Shown: positions 25,964-33,538 of the stretch, piece after piece
Numbering within the stretch: the first letter of the stretch is position 1
How the letters are laid out: each line of letters starts with the position of its first letter
Source: Candidatus Peribacteraceae bacterium
Lineage (GTDB): Bacteria; Patescibacteriota; Gracilibacteria; Peribacterales; Peribacteraceae
Direction of reading: 5' to 3'
Length of the DNA stretch: 64,000 nt
NCBI GenBank assembly: GCA_028718905.1
Contig: JAQUKV010000002.1
Location: forward strand, 1-64,000
Notes under the pieces: model-generated
Seen by the model: only the letters and a program-made list of their open reading frames with translations
Told to the model about the DNA's origin: nothing
The model's database searches: none
Made by a program: the position numbers and the translations under genes

Positions 25964-26076
25964 CTAGACACTTTGTAAGTCCATACCGAAGAAGCCAGCG
26001 AGCTTTAGTTGCCGTCCTAGCTCAACAATTTCCTGCACCCAATCCGTTCGCATATGTTCCAAGAGGGGGAGCCAAT
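25964..26076 (-). pseudogene. Stranded native C-terminal tail of the element's recombinase
   Basis: Reading from the attR core on the minus strand gives WLP, then LLEHMRTDWVQEIVELG, continuing to MDLQSV and a stop. In the excised circle this sequence follows the Trp-Leu-Pro codons of the recombinase in the same frame. It is separated from its gene by the whole element in the integrated state. Confidence 0.85.
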
Positions 26077-26203
26077 TTGAGCAAAGCGAAATTGGCGACA
26101 GGTGGGAAGGGCACGGCGAAGTGCCGGCGGAGCACAGCGGAGCCGCACGAAGACGGCCAGCCTGCCTCGGCGAAACGCAGTGAAGACGGGCCGGGGGAGC
26201 CAT
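26018..26203. repeat. Direct repeat R1 upstream of the NYN gene
   Basis: Two blocks match R2 (27034-27226): the recombinase tail segment around ATCCGTTCGCAT, and a GC-rich block around GGTGGGAAGGGCACGGCGAA to GACGGGCCGGGGGAGCCATT. R1 has about 50 extra bases within the second block. It ends with GCCGGGGGAGCCA (26190-26202), the last 13 bases of tRNA-Asn. Confidence 0.7.
26065..26076 (+). other. Right attachment site (attR core)
   Basis: GGGGGAGCCAAT, identical to the tRNA-Asn 3' end at 14971-14982. 25963-26315 otherwise holds the recombinase tail and the first of a pair of direct repeats. Confidence 0.8.
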
Positions 26204-26315
26204 TCTTTCGTTCTGTTGCTTCGGATGATCCCTACCCACGGGGAGCCTATAAACGCCATTCTGATACTATTCCCACAGGATTCTGAGGATTTTCGTGTAC
26301 CATCCCCTTGATCCT

Positions 26316-26975
26316 ATGAGTGCCAAAGCCTACAATAATAATGCTAAACCCACTGCCCTCTCGCCTCACGGCGGGACGGCAGTTTTAGTAAGTTCACCCA
26401 AACAGGCAATCGTTTTTGTGGACGGCAGCAACTGGTATCACAAACTCAAGAAGCTTCTGAATGCGAACCGCTCAACGGCAGAAGGTGAGGTGAAGCCGCC
26501 TGTTGATTTTGACCTGAGAGCTTTCGTCAAAGAAATGGCCTCACCCGACACCGTGACGGATATTCGCTACTACATAGGGAAAGTGCGACGCATCAGGGGC
26601 GATGAAAAGAGCGAATTACTGTACGCCAATCAGCAACGGCTGATCGCCTTTCTGCAAAAGCAGCAAATCCAGCTTGGCTTTGGCAACCTCATTTCGTATC
26701 CTGACGGGTCTTACCATGAGAAGGGCGTTGATATTCTTCTTGCCGTTGAGATGATCAGGCTCGGCTTGGAAAAGGAATACGATGTCGCGTACCTGCTCAG
26801 TTCCGATACTGACCTTGTTCCCGCCGTTGATGAATGCCGACGACTTGGAAGAGAAGTCGTCTACGTCGGCTGTTCGCTTCACGGTCAATCCTTCGGCCTC
26901 ACGAAAGCCTGTAACAGGACGATCCTTTTGCAGACCAAGGATGTCACGCCCTACGTCCCTCCGAAGTTATTGTAA
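26316..26975 (+). CDS. NYN-domain (LabA/PIN-like) ribonuclease
   Basis: 219 residues from the ATG at 26316 (MSAKAYNNN); a GTG at 26295 is possible. The NYN fold shows the acidic sites expected for metal-dependent RNA cleavage: FVDGSNWYH near the start, EKGVDILLAVEM in the middle and LLSSDTDLVPAVDE, then REVVYVG. The gene lies alone between two direct repeats that carry recombinase relics, so it is probably the cargo of an older, decayed insertion. Its cellular RNA target is unknown. Confidence 0.85.
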   Translation: MSAKAYNNNAKPTALSPHGGTAVLVSSPKQAIVFVDGSNWYHKLKKLLNANRSTAEGEVKPPVDFDLRAFVKEMASPDTVTDIRYYIGKVRRIRGDEKSELLYANQQRLIAFLQKQQIQLGFGNLISYPDGSYHEKGVDILLAVEMIRLGLEKEYDVAYLLSSDTDLVPAVDECRRLGREVVYVGCSLHGQSFGLTKACNRTILLQTKDVTPYVPPKLL

Positions 26976-27009
26976 GCAAAGTATCGGTTTCAAGGTCACA
27001 GGATCAGCG

Positions 27010-27092
27010 AAACCGCAATGAGTGATGCTGACCGAGTTCCACGATTTCCTGCGCCTAATCCGTTCGCATGTGCTCAATGATATCGAGCCATC
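27010..27092 (-). pseudogene. Decayed copy of a related recombinase tail
   Basis: The minus strand reads WLDIIEHMRTD, a stop, then AQEIVELG, clearly homologous to the intact tail near 26.0 kb but broken by an in-frame stop and with a divergent core (GAGCCAT). It marks the end of an earlier, related insertion. Confidence 0.7.
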
Positions 27093-27226
27093 CGTCTTCG
27101 TTCAATTCGCTTCGCTCATCGAACTACGCCGAGATTGGCTCGGTAGTTCGATGTATCCAAAAAGCAGGATGGCGACGGGTGGGAATGGCACGGCGAAACG
27201 CAGTGCAGACGGGCCGGGGGAGCCAT
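27034..27226. repeat. Direct repeat R2 downstream of the NYN gene
   Basis: Partner of R1. It ends in GCCGGGGGAGCCA at 27213-27225, again the 13 terminal bases of tRNA-Asn. 26976-27278 has no intact gene. Confidence 0.7.
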
Positions 27227-27265
27227 TATTCACTTTTTAAACCAATAAAGAACCAAAATTTGGTG

Positions 27266-27271
27266 TATACT
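27266..27271 (+). promoter_or_regulatory. -10 hexamer TATACT
   Basis: Ends 7 bases before the ATG at 27279. Confidence 0.6.
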
Positions 27272-27278
27272 GCGAAGC

Positions 27279-27599
27279 ATGTTTAAACGGTATATCGCAT
27301 ATCTGAAAGATAATCCGCATGGCTACTGGTTTAAGCGGAGACTCTACGGCTGGGGTTGGGTACCTGTTACATGGCAAGGATGGCTTGTTATACTTGTCTA
27401 TATAGTTTCACTCCTTATTTTGGCTTTTACTCTTGATGAACAATCTCCACCACAAGAGGTGATGTTTACATTTATTCTTCCTCTTGTATTGCTGACAGGA
27501 ACACTTATTCGTATTTGTTACAAAAAGGGTGAAAAACCACACTGGCAGTGGGGGCTTCCAGAAGAAAAGCCTGGGGGCGATGATGTCTCTAAACAATAA
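27279..27599 (+). CDS. Small two-helix membrane protein
   Basis: 106 residues. N-terminus YLKDNPHGYWFKRRLYGWGW followed by two transmembrane helices (about 35-52 and 62-80) and a polar tail (HWQWGLPEEKPGGDD). This general type of small protein is frequent in CPR genomes, but no function is known. It stands alone between the repeat R2 and the ketosynthase. Confidence 0.7.
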   Translation: MFKRYIAYLKDNPHGYWFKRRLYGWGWVPVTWQGWLVILVYIVSLLILAFTLDEQSPPQEVMFTFILPLVLLTGTLIRICYKKGEKPHWQWGLPEEKPGGDDVSKQ

Positions 27600-27720
27600 T
27601 TGCTTCGGGCCCTTTCACCGTCGATTCCAGAAGTACCTCCACTCGCTCGCACTCAGAAACGTCCATTAACAGAGTTTTAATACTGTCAGTATCTGAGAGC
27701 CATTTTCCAATATTCCACCC

Positions 27721-29241
27721 TCACTCCCGCACCATCGCGGCAGCCGCATTGGTCCCGCCGAATCCGGCCGCAGTGCTGATGACCAGTACGTTTGAAGCGT
27801 CGATCGCCACATTCGTGCGACACGGAATGCCGTCGGCAACGGCTTTGAGCGACATGGAATCCACGCCGACCCTCTCCCGTTCCAGAATGTTCGGATCCGC
27901 ATGTTGAAAGGCCGGATCCACCTGTTCGGTACTGGGGAACCCCGCAACCGTGCCTTCCCGCAGCGCTTCGATTGCGGCGATGATATTCATGATCTGGGCG
28001 GGTGCCAGCGTGTGACCGATCCCCTCTTTCGTCCCCGCACCCACGTACCGCTTGTCCCGCGCAACCCCTCCGAAAACCTTCGCCGCGGCGTAGAGCTCAT
28101 TGATGGCACCCGCATGCGTGCCCGTCGCGTGCAGGTAATGAACGAGCCGCCCGCGGAAGGCCGCAACATCGATTCCGCTCCTGCCCAAAAGTTCCTCGAG
28201 CAGCGCCGCCTGCCCGGTGAGAGTGCCGTCGGCCAGACTCTTGCCGAATTTCCGTGACTGGCATGTGTTCGCGGCGACCCCCAGCACCCGCACCAGCGGT
28301 TCCAGCTGCAAAAGATCGGCCACGCGTCTTCGCATCATGACGATGACACCGGCTGCGTTGCCCGGCACGAATCCGTCGCGATCCGCACCGTAGGCGGTGA
28401 GCGCGTGTTCCGCCCCCCTCCGCTCGCGCCAGTTGCGCGAGAGCGCACCGCCTTTGCGCCTCATCATGTGATCGAACGAAAGGTACGTATTCACGGGACC
28501 CACCGGATTCTCGCTCCCCCCGACAAAGGCGATATCCGCGGCGCCCGCCTGGATGGCATTGAACCCGTTGAACATGGAAAGACCCGAAGAGGCGCACGCG
28601 GAATTGGAGCTGGATTGGGCGCCTTCGATCCCCGCAAATGCCGCCAGCTGCCCGGCACTCATGTTGCCGAGCATGCCGAGCAGCCACCCCGATTTTCCAT
28701 ACGATTCGCCCAGTGCCTTGTCATTCCCCGCCATCAGAAATTCAATCAGAGCGCTCTCCATCATTTCGACAGAGGATCCGGCACCGGTCGCGACATCGAT
28801 CATCGTCCGCTTCGCCAGATCGGCACGGATTCTGCCTTCATCGCAAAAAAGTGTCTGAAGCCGGCGACGCGTCTGTTCGAATGCGAGGTGCGTCTGCAAC
28901 ACGGAAACACCCACCAGCCGCTCTCCGGCCTTGAAGTATCCCTTGGGATACCCGGCACCCGCCGGATCGGGAAAATACTCCTTGGGAATCAAGCCCCCGA
29001 CCCCGCACTTGTCGCCCCACGCATTCCGGAAAAACGCTGCACGTTCGTCTGCGGTTGTCAGCCCCTTGACCTTGGCCAGCAGATCGAAGTTCGGTATGTC
29101 GTCCGGCGTGAGTTCCCGCAGTCCCGTCCTGTGCTGCAGGGCGGCTGTGTGGGATGCAGCGGGATTTTCGCCGGTGGGGCTGATGCTCCCTGTTGCGACG
29201 ATGACAATATTGTTCGCATCTCTGGTACATATCTCATTCAT
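27721..29241 (-). CDS. Beta-ketoacyl synthase (KS) family enzyme
   Basis: 506 residues from the ATG at 29241 (MNEICTRDANN); the open frame to 29487 lacks protein-like character. Thiolase-fold condensing enzyme with a complete Cys-His-His set: Cys in SSNSACASSGLSM, His in HATGTHAGAINEL and His in GTKEGIGHTLAPAQ, plus the closing GFGGTNAAA loop. It would extend an acyl chain by Claisen condensation, using an acyl carrier. It is longer than FabF (about 410), with extra sequence in the first 130 residues. No ACP, ketoreductase or dehydratase is adjacent. Confidence 0.88.
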   Translation of the reverse strand: MNEICTRDANNIVIVATGSISPTGENPAASHTAALQHRTGLRELTPDDIPNFDLLAKVKGLTTADERAAFFRNAWGDKCGVGGLIPKEYFPDPAGAGYPKGYFKAGERLVGVSVLQTHLAFEQTRRRLQTLFCDEGRIRADLAKRTMIDVATGAGSSVEMMESALIEFLMAGNDKALGESYGKSGWLLGMLGNMSAGQLAAFAGIEGAQSSSNSACASSGLSMFNGFNAIQAGAADIAFVGGSENPVGPVNTYLSFDHMMRRKGGALSRNWRERRGAEHALTAYGADRDGFVPGNAAGVIVMMRRRVADLLQLEPLVRVLGVAANTCQSRKFGKSLADGTLTGQAALLEELLGRSGIDVAAFRGRLVHYLHATGTHAGAINELYAAAKVFGGVARDKRYVGAGTKEGIGHTLAPAQIMNIIAAIEALREGTVAGFPSTEQVDPAFQHADPNILERERVGVDSMSLKAVADGIPCRTNVAIDASNVLVISTAAGFGGTNAAAAMVRE

Positions 29242-29326
29242 ATAAAAAAGGGAAGATCCAAAAGCAGGAAGGAAGCTTTGTCTAAATTCGCTTCGACGAC
29301 AAGAAGTTTGTTGTCTATCACCCCAT

Positions 29327-29587
29327 TCACGTATGCCAGCAGCACGGCCCCTTGCACGCGCTGCAGTACTGATTGCCGTACTCGTGCTGAACGCCCCCCG
29401 TGCATGCGGCATTGCAGCACACCGACCGCATGTGCGAACGCTGTTCCGAAGAGAAGATGATCTCGTTCTCCTTCCCCTTCTGTGCATGTTTGCGGCAGAA
29501 CGACCTGCCGTGCGAGGGGGTACGGCATCCGTGGACTTTGCAGGTGGTGGGTAAAGATGCGGGTATGGAAGAGCGGGAAGACCACAA
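29327..29587 (-). CDS. Small cysteine-rich, probable zinc-binding protein
   Basis: 86 residues. Cysteine and histidine clusters suggest two zinc sites: CKVHGCRTPSHGRSFCRKH near residue 16 and YCSACKGPCCWHT at the end. The codons use the GC-rich third positions of host genes, which argues against a chance frame. No family assigned. It precedes the ketosynthase on the same strand. Confidence 0.5.
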   Translation of the reverse strand: MWSSRSSIPASLPTTCKVHGCRTPSHGRSFCRKHAQKGKENEIIFSSEQRSHMRSVCCNAACTGGVQHEYGNQYCSACKGPCCWHT

Positions 29588-29762
29588 TACTAGTGTTTTT
29601 CTGCAAAATTTTCAATCAAATGCCTGATTTTCTTGAGAGGGACAAACCGTCGATTCTGTCATGGAACAGTCGGATGCGACGATGAAGGTCTGCCATTTTC
29701 CGCTCGCTTTCGTAGGCGATTGCGGTATGGAGGACTATCATGCGCCTTCCTCACACATCGTA

Positions 29763-31019
29763 ATGCCTGATACAGCCGTTCCGCATCCCAGCTTAAGTTT
29801 CCTCACGCTCGGGATCGCCCCGCAGATTCTCGGCATCCTCGCGAGCCGCAATTTCACGACCCCGACGCCCATCCAGCAGCAGTCGATTCCGCCGGGCATC
29901 GAGGGCAAAGACATCGTCGGCATCGCCCAGACGGGCACGGGCAAGACCTTCGCCTTCGGCATCCCCATGCTGCAGCGGCTGGCGCAGAAACCCGGACGCG
30001 GACTCGTCATCGTGCCGACACGCGAGCTGGCCACTCAGGTGGATGAGTCGCTGCGCACTTTCGCGCCGCAACTGAACATCCGCACGGCCGTGCTGATCGG
30101 GGGGGCCTCCATGCACCTGCAGCGCGAGGCGATCCGCAGAAATCCCCGCGTCATCATTGCGACCCCCGGACGCCTGAATGACCACCTGAAACAGGGAACC
30201 ATCACGCTGAAGGAGGTGAACATTCTCATTCTGGATGAAGCGGACCGCATGCTCGACATGGGTTTTCGTCCGCAGATCGAGACGATCTTCCGGCACGTGC
30301 CGCGCGAGCGGCAGACGATGCTCTTCTCCGCCACCATGCCGCCCGAGATCATGAAGCTGGCCAACGCGCACATGAAACTGCCCATCCGCATCGAGGTCGC
30401 CCCTTCCGGAACGACGGCACAGGGTATTCTGCAGGAACTCTTCATCGTGCAGAAAATGGAAAAGCCGGCGCTACTCGAGGCGCTGCTCAAGGAACACCGC
30501 GGTTCGATTCTGGTGTTTTCGCGCACCAAGCACGGAGCGAAGAAGATCACACGCTCGTTACGAACCCTCGGCCACGCCGCAGCAGAAATTCATGCCAACC
30601 GCTCGCTCAATCAGCGGCGCGAGGCGCTGCAGGGGTTCAAGACGGGCCGGTACCGCATTCTCGTCGCGACGGACATCGCGGCGCGCGGCATCGACGTCAC
30701 GGGCATCGAGGTCGTGATCAACTACGATCTGCCGGATGATCCCAATGACTACGTGCACCGCATCGGACGCACCGCGCGCGCGGGCAGGGAAGGTCGTGCC
30801 ATCTCGTTCGCCACTGCGGAACAGCGAGGCTCCATCCGCGACATTGAACGGCTCGTTCGTTCATCGCTGCGGCGTCCCCCCACTCCCCCGCTCCCGAAGC
30901 GCTCCCCGGTCACCGGCCAGACGGATCCCGCTCCCGCGTGGCAACCCGCAACCCCCCGTCCTGCGTTTCGCAACTTCCATGCACGCCGGTCATTTCGGAG
31001 ACCGCACCGACGCAGGTGA
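29763..31019 (+). CDS. DEAD-box RNA helicase (RhlE type)
   Basis: About 418 residues from ATG 29763 (MPDTAVPHPSLSF); the frame is open to 29661. All helicase motifs are present in order: Q motif PTPIQQQSIP, Walker A AQTGTGKT, PTRELA, DEAD, SAT, and in the second RecA domain ARGIDV and HRIGRTARAGREG. A basic, proline-rich tail after about residue 365 (RRSFRRPHRRR) likely binds RNA. It unwinds short RNA duplexes in ribosome assembly or mRNA decay. Confidence 0.93.
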   Translation: MPDTAVPHPSLSFLTLGIAPQILGILASRNFTTPTPIQQQSIPPGIEGKDIVGIAQTGTGKTFAFGIPMLQRLAQKPGRGLVIVPTRELATQVDESLRTFAPQLNIRTAVLIGGASMHLQREAIRRNPRVIIATPGRLNDHLKQGTITLKEVNILILDEADRMLDMGFRPQIETIFRHVPRERQTMLFSATMPPEIMKLANAHMKLPIRIEVAPSGTTAQGILQELFIVQKMEKPALLEALLKEHRGSILVFSRTKHGAKKITRSLRTLGHAAAEIHANRSLNQRREALQGFKTGRYRILVATDIAARGIDVTGIEVVINYDLPDDPNDYVHRIGRTARAGREGRAISFATAEQRGSIRDIERLVRSSLRRPPTPPLPKRSPVTGQTDPAPAWQPATPRPAFRNFHARRSFRRPHRRR

Positions 31020-31091
31020 GCTGATTCGATCGCCATGCTCAATGCATTCATGGATATCGTGGAAATTTTGCAATATGATGCACCTGTCCTT

Positions 31092-31613
31092 ATGAAAACC
31101 TCATCCGTCTCCACCACTGTCGCACTCGTCTCCACGCAGGGCGCGATCGTTCTGCCCGTCATCGCTTTCGCCATCCCGTTCTTCGTCTCAGGTCCGCAGT
31201 GGCTGACAGGGACAGCCGTGAACTGCCTGCTGGTTCTCGCCGCAGCCAGACTGCCCGGGCGCCACGTGTGGTCCGTGATCCTGCTGCCGAGCGTGGGAGC
31301 CGTCGCGCATGGAATGCTCTTCGGACCCTTCACGAGTTTCCTGCTCTTCTTTGTGCCGTTCATCTGGGCGGGCAACTGGCTGTTCACTGCGGTGTTCCTG
31401 CGCCTGCGCGACATCTCCGCGATCCTCGCGGTGAGTGCCGGAGCCCTTGCTAAAGCCGCAACCCTCGCGCTCTTTGCGCTCGTCTTCTTCCGCATGAATC
31501 TCGTCCCGCAGCTCTTTGTCGAGTCCATGAGCCTGATCCAGTTCTTCACGGCGATTGCCGGAGGCCTGCTCGCCCTCGGAATCCTACGATTTCTGCAGAC
31601 CACACATGAATGA
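31092..31613 (+). CDS. Polytopic membrane protein paired with the Fe-hydrogenase-like gene
   Basis: 173 residues from ATG 31092 (MKTSSVSTTVAL); TATGAT lies 12 bases upstream. Five or six hydrophobic helices and hardly any soluble part. Its stop overlaps the next gene start by 8 bases, so the two are tightly coupled. No family recognised; a membrane anchor or substrate channel for the next protein is a reasonable guess. Confidence 0.6.
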   Translation: MKTSSVSTTVALVSTQGAIVLPVIAFAIPFFVSGPQWLTGTAVNCLLVLAAARLPGRHVWSVILLPSVGAVAHGMLFGPFTSFLLFFVPFIWAGNWLFTAVFLRLRDISAILAVSAGALAKAATLALFALVFFRMNLVPQLFVESMSLIQFFTAIAGGLLALGILRFLQTTHE

Positions 31614-32403
31614 CATCGAGCGCTGCATCTCGCTCTTTGAGAACAAGGCGCCTCTGGTTGCCCTGCTCGCGCCGTCGTTTCCCATCTGCTACTCCTACCC
31701 CCTGATCGTCGCGCGCCTGAAGAAACTGGGCTTCAAGGCGGTGATCGAGGTCTCGGCGGGAGCAGTGAAGACGAATGAGCAGGTGGTCGCGCTGCTCAAG
31801 AAGAACCCGACCGCCCGCTACATCTCGAGCCCCTGCGCGGGATTCGTGCGCATGGTGCGCAAGAGCTTCCCTGCGCTTGTCCCCTTCCTCGCCTTCGCCG
31901 CGGACTCGCCCATGATCGCCACAGCGCGCATGGCCAAAGAACAGTACCCCGACTGCCAGCCCGTATTCATCGGACCGTGCTTTGCCAAAAAACTGGAGGC
32001 ATCGGAGGACTATCCCGACCTGAATATCCTCGTCCTCACGTACCGGGAGCTCGATGCGGTGTTCGCGCACTTCACGGTCGGCGAAGACATCGATGCGTCC
32101 GGAGCGGCTTTCGACATCGCCGCTGCTGCGACACGCATCTACCCGATGGATGGCGGCCTCACCGTGACAAGCGGACTGAAAGATGTCCTGAAAGAAGAGG
32201 AAATCCGCATCATCTCGGGCTACAAGCAGATTCCCGCCGTACTGGAGGAATTCCAGAGAAACCCCAAGATCCGCTTCGTGGACGTGCTCTTCTGCGAGGG
32301 CGGCTGCATCAACGGACCGGGGATCATCTCGACACTGTCACCGGATGAACGCAAAAAGCGGATCGCCGACTACCGGCAATCTATGGACGCAGCACATCTT
32401 TAA
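31606..32403 (+). CDS. [FeFe]-hydrogenase large-subunit-like (HydA C-terminal domain) protein
   Basis: 265 residues, the H-cluster domain alone, with no ferredoxin domains. The three loops are recognisable: SSPCAGFVRMV (L1), GPCFAKKLEA (L2) and LFCEGGCINGPG (L3). All four cysteines that hold the 4Fe-4S part of the H-cluster are kept, as is the L2 Lys. The neighbouring Cys of L1 used for proton transfer in active hydrogenases is Pro here, as in sensory or Nar1-like relatives. An electron-transfer, sensory or assembly role is therefore more likely than H2 production. It overlaps the convergent msrA by 23 bases. Confidence 0.8.
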   Translation: MNDIERCISLFENKAPLVALLAPSFPICYSYPLIVARLKKLGFKAVIEVSAGAVKTNEQVVALLKKNPTARYISSPCAGFVRMVRKSFPALVPFLAFAADSPMIATARMAKEQYPDCQPVFIGPCFAKKLEASEDYPDLNILVLTYRELDAVFAHFTVGEDIDASGAAFDIAAAATRIYPMDGGLTVTSGLKDVLKEEEIRIISGYKQIPAVLEEFQRNPKIRFVDVLFCEGGCINGPGIISTLSPDERKKRIADYRQSMDAAHL

Positions 32404-32899
32404 GCTTCTCGAGTTTCGGTGCAATGACGATCGAACAGTAGGGGGCATCCTGATTGCGGTCGTAATATCGGCGATGCTCCTCTTCGGCAGGAAAGAATGT
32501 TTCGAGCTGCTTCACCTCGGTGACAATGGGGGAAGAAAATCGTGTCCGGGCTTTCTGCAGAGCCGTCATAATGCGCAACTCTTGTGCCGCATTCGTCCAC
32601 AGGATGACGGAACGGTACTGCGTGCCGGTATCCGCCCCCTGACGGTTGAGCGTGGTGGGGTCGTGCATCGCGAAGAACACGGCAAGAATGTCTTCGAGCG
32701 GCACGACGGAAGAATCGAATGTGACCTCCAGCACCTCCGCATGACCCGTGCGGCCGGTGCCGACCTGCGCGTAGGTGGGATTTTTGGTTTCACCCCCCGC
32801 ATATCCCGGCATCACCGAAACAACGCCCGGCAAGCGTGAGTACACCGCTTCGGTACACCAGAAACATCCGCCACCGAGAACGATTTTCTCATTCTTCAT
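32381..32899 (-). CDS. msrA: Peptide-methionine (S)-S-oxide reductase
   Basis: 172 residues, full length. Active-site GGGCFWCTEA near residue 10; family motifs GYAGGETKNPTYAQV, TGHAEVLEV, DTGTQYRSV and the closing PYCSIVIAPKLEK. Reduces S-methionine sulfoxide in oxidised proteins. The ATG lies within the end of msrB (11-base overlap), so both stereoisomers are handled by one coupled operon. Confidence 0.97.
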   Translation of the reverse strand: MKNEKIVLGGGCFWCTEAVYSRLPGVVSVMPGYAGGETKNPTYAQVGTGRTGHAEVLEVTFDSSVVPLEDILAVFFAMHDPTTLNRQGADTGTQYRSVILWTNAAQELRIMTALQKARTRFSSPIVTEVKQLETFFPAEEEHRRYYDRNQDAPYCSIVIAPKLEKLKDVLRP

Positions 32900-33257
32900 G
32901 GCCGGGGATGAAGCACATGGAGAGTGAGTTTACACAATGGCGCGTGTCTTTCTCGGTGAGGTGCTCGCCCTCAAACACATGACCCAGATGGGCTCCGCAC
33001 TGCGCGCACTGAATTTCCGTCCGCAGCCCATCGCCATCAGCAATCCTCTTCACGGCACCGGAAATCTGGTCATCAAAACTGGGCCACCCGCAGCCGGAGT
33101 GAAACTTGTCGCCCGAACGGTACAGAGGCGCGCCGCAGCGGCGACAGGCGAATGTCCCCTCTTCCCAGAAATCATCGTATGTGCCCGAGAAGGGCGGCTC
33201 TGTGCCTTTGCCGATGATAATGCGCTCTTCTTCGGGCGTCAGTGGCTGCGACTCCAT
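32889..33257 (-). CDS. msrB: Peptide-methionine (R)-S-oxide reductase
   Basis: 122 residues. Two CxxC zinc pairs (CRRCGAPLY, CAQCGAHLGHVF), GCGWPSF, and the catalytic Cys in RHCVNSLSMCF. Reduces R-methionine sulfoxide. First gene of the msrB-msrA pair. No strong promoter hexamer is seen immediately upstream. Confidence 0.97.
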   Translation of the reverse strand: MESQPLTPEEERIIIGKGTEPPFSGTYDDFWEEGTFACRRCGAPLYRSGDKFHSGCGWPSFDDQISGAVKRIADGDGLRTEIQCAQCGAHLGHVFEGEHLTEKDTRHCVNSLSMCFIPGHEE

Positions 33258-33333
33258 GCCCTCATTTTCCTCAAAAGACAGCCGAAAACAATCGACGAAC
33301 GGGGCGCTCCGATCTCTGATGCACGGGCTTTGA

Positions 33334-33516
33334 TTATTTCTTCATGTACCCGCGCAACTCAGCGATCAAACCGCGGATGACGCCTGGAATCTGCTTGCGA
33401 TAACGGATCACCCCGTAGATGACGGCTCCGACCAGAATAAGGGGACCCAATTGCCAGCCGATCGAGAAGAGCGCCCCGATGAGCACGATGACGATTGCAA
33501 GACTGAGAAGCTCCAT
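33334..33516 (-). CDS. Small membrane protein
   Basis: 60 residues from the ATG at 33516 (MELLSLAIVIVL), with one long or two short hydrophobic helices followed by a basic tail (RYRKQIPGVIRGL). The frame is open to 33534. Of a type common in CPR genomes, no function known. Confidence 0.6.
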   Translation of the reverse strand: MELLSLAIVIVLIGALFSIGWQLGPLILVGAVIYGVIRYRKQIPGVIRGLIAELRGYMKK

Positions 33517-33538
33517 ACCGGCATGGTAGCACATGCAT

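Larger units (their letters stand above)
14971..26076. mobile_element. Integrated element in tRNA-Asn with serine recombinase and Rep-like gene
   Basis: About 11.1 kb bounded by the direct repeat GGGGGAGCCAAT. It has a lower GC content than the flanks. The left, minus-strand module holds recombinase, excisionase, Rep-like initiator, SpoVG-like protein, two unknown genes and an Xre regulator. The right, plus-strand module is cargo: secreted nuclease, SLH protein, small membrane proteins and a SEC-C protein. No conjugation or capsid genes are seen, so an integrative plasmid fits better than an ICE or phage. Joining the two ends restores one continuous recombinase gene, which independently supports the boundaries. 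Confidence 0.88.

Noticed and set aside
27597..27720. In-frame open stretch of about 43 codons after the ketosynthase stop
   Set aside because: The KS already has its normal GFGGTNAAA ending. The extension has no start codon or family, and its length is not beyond chance. UGA recoding is not supported because UGA ends many intact genes here.
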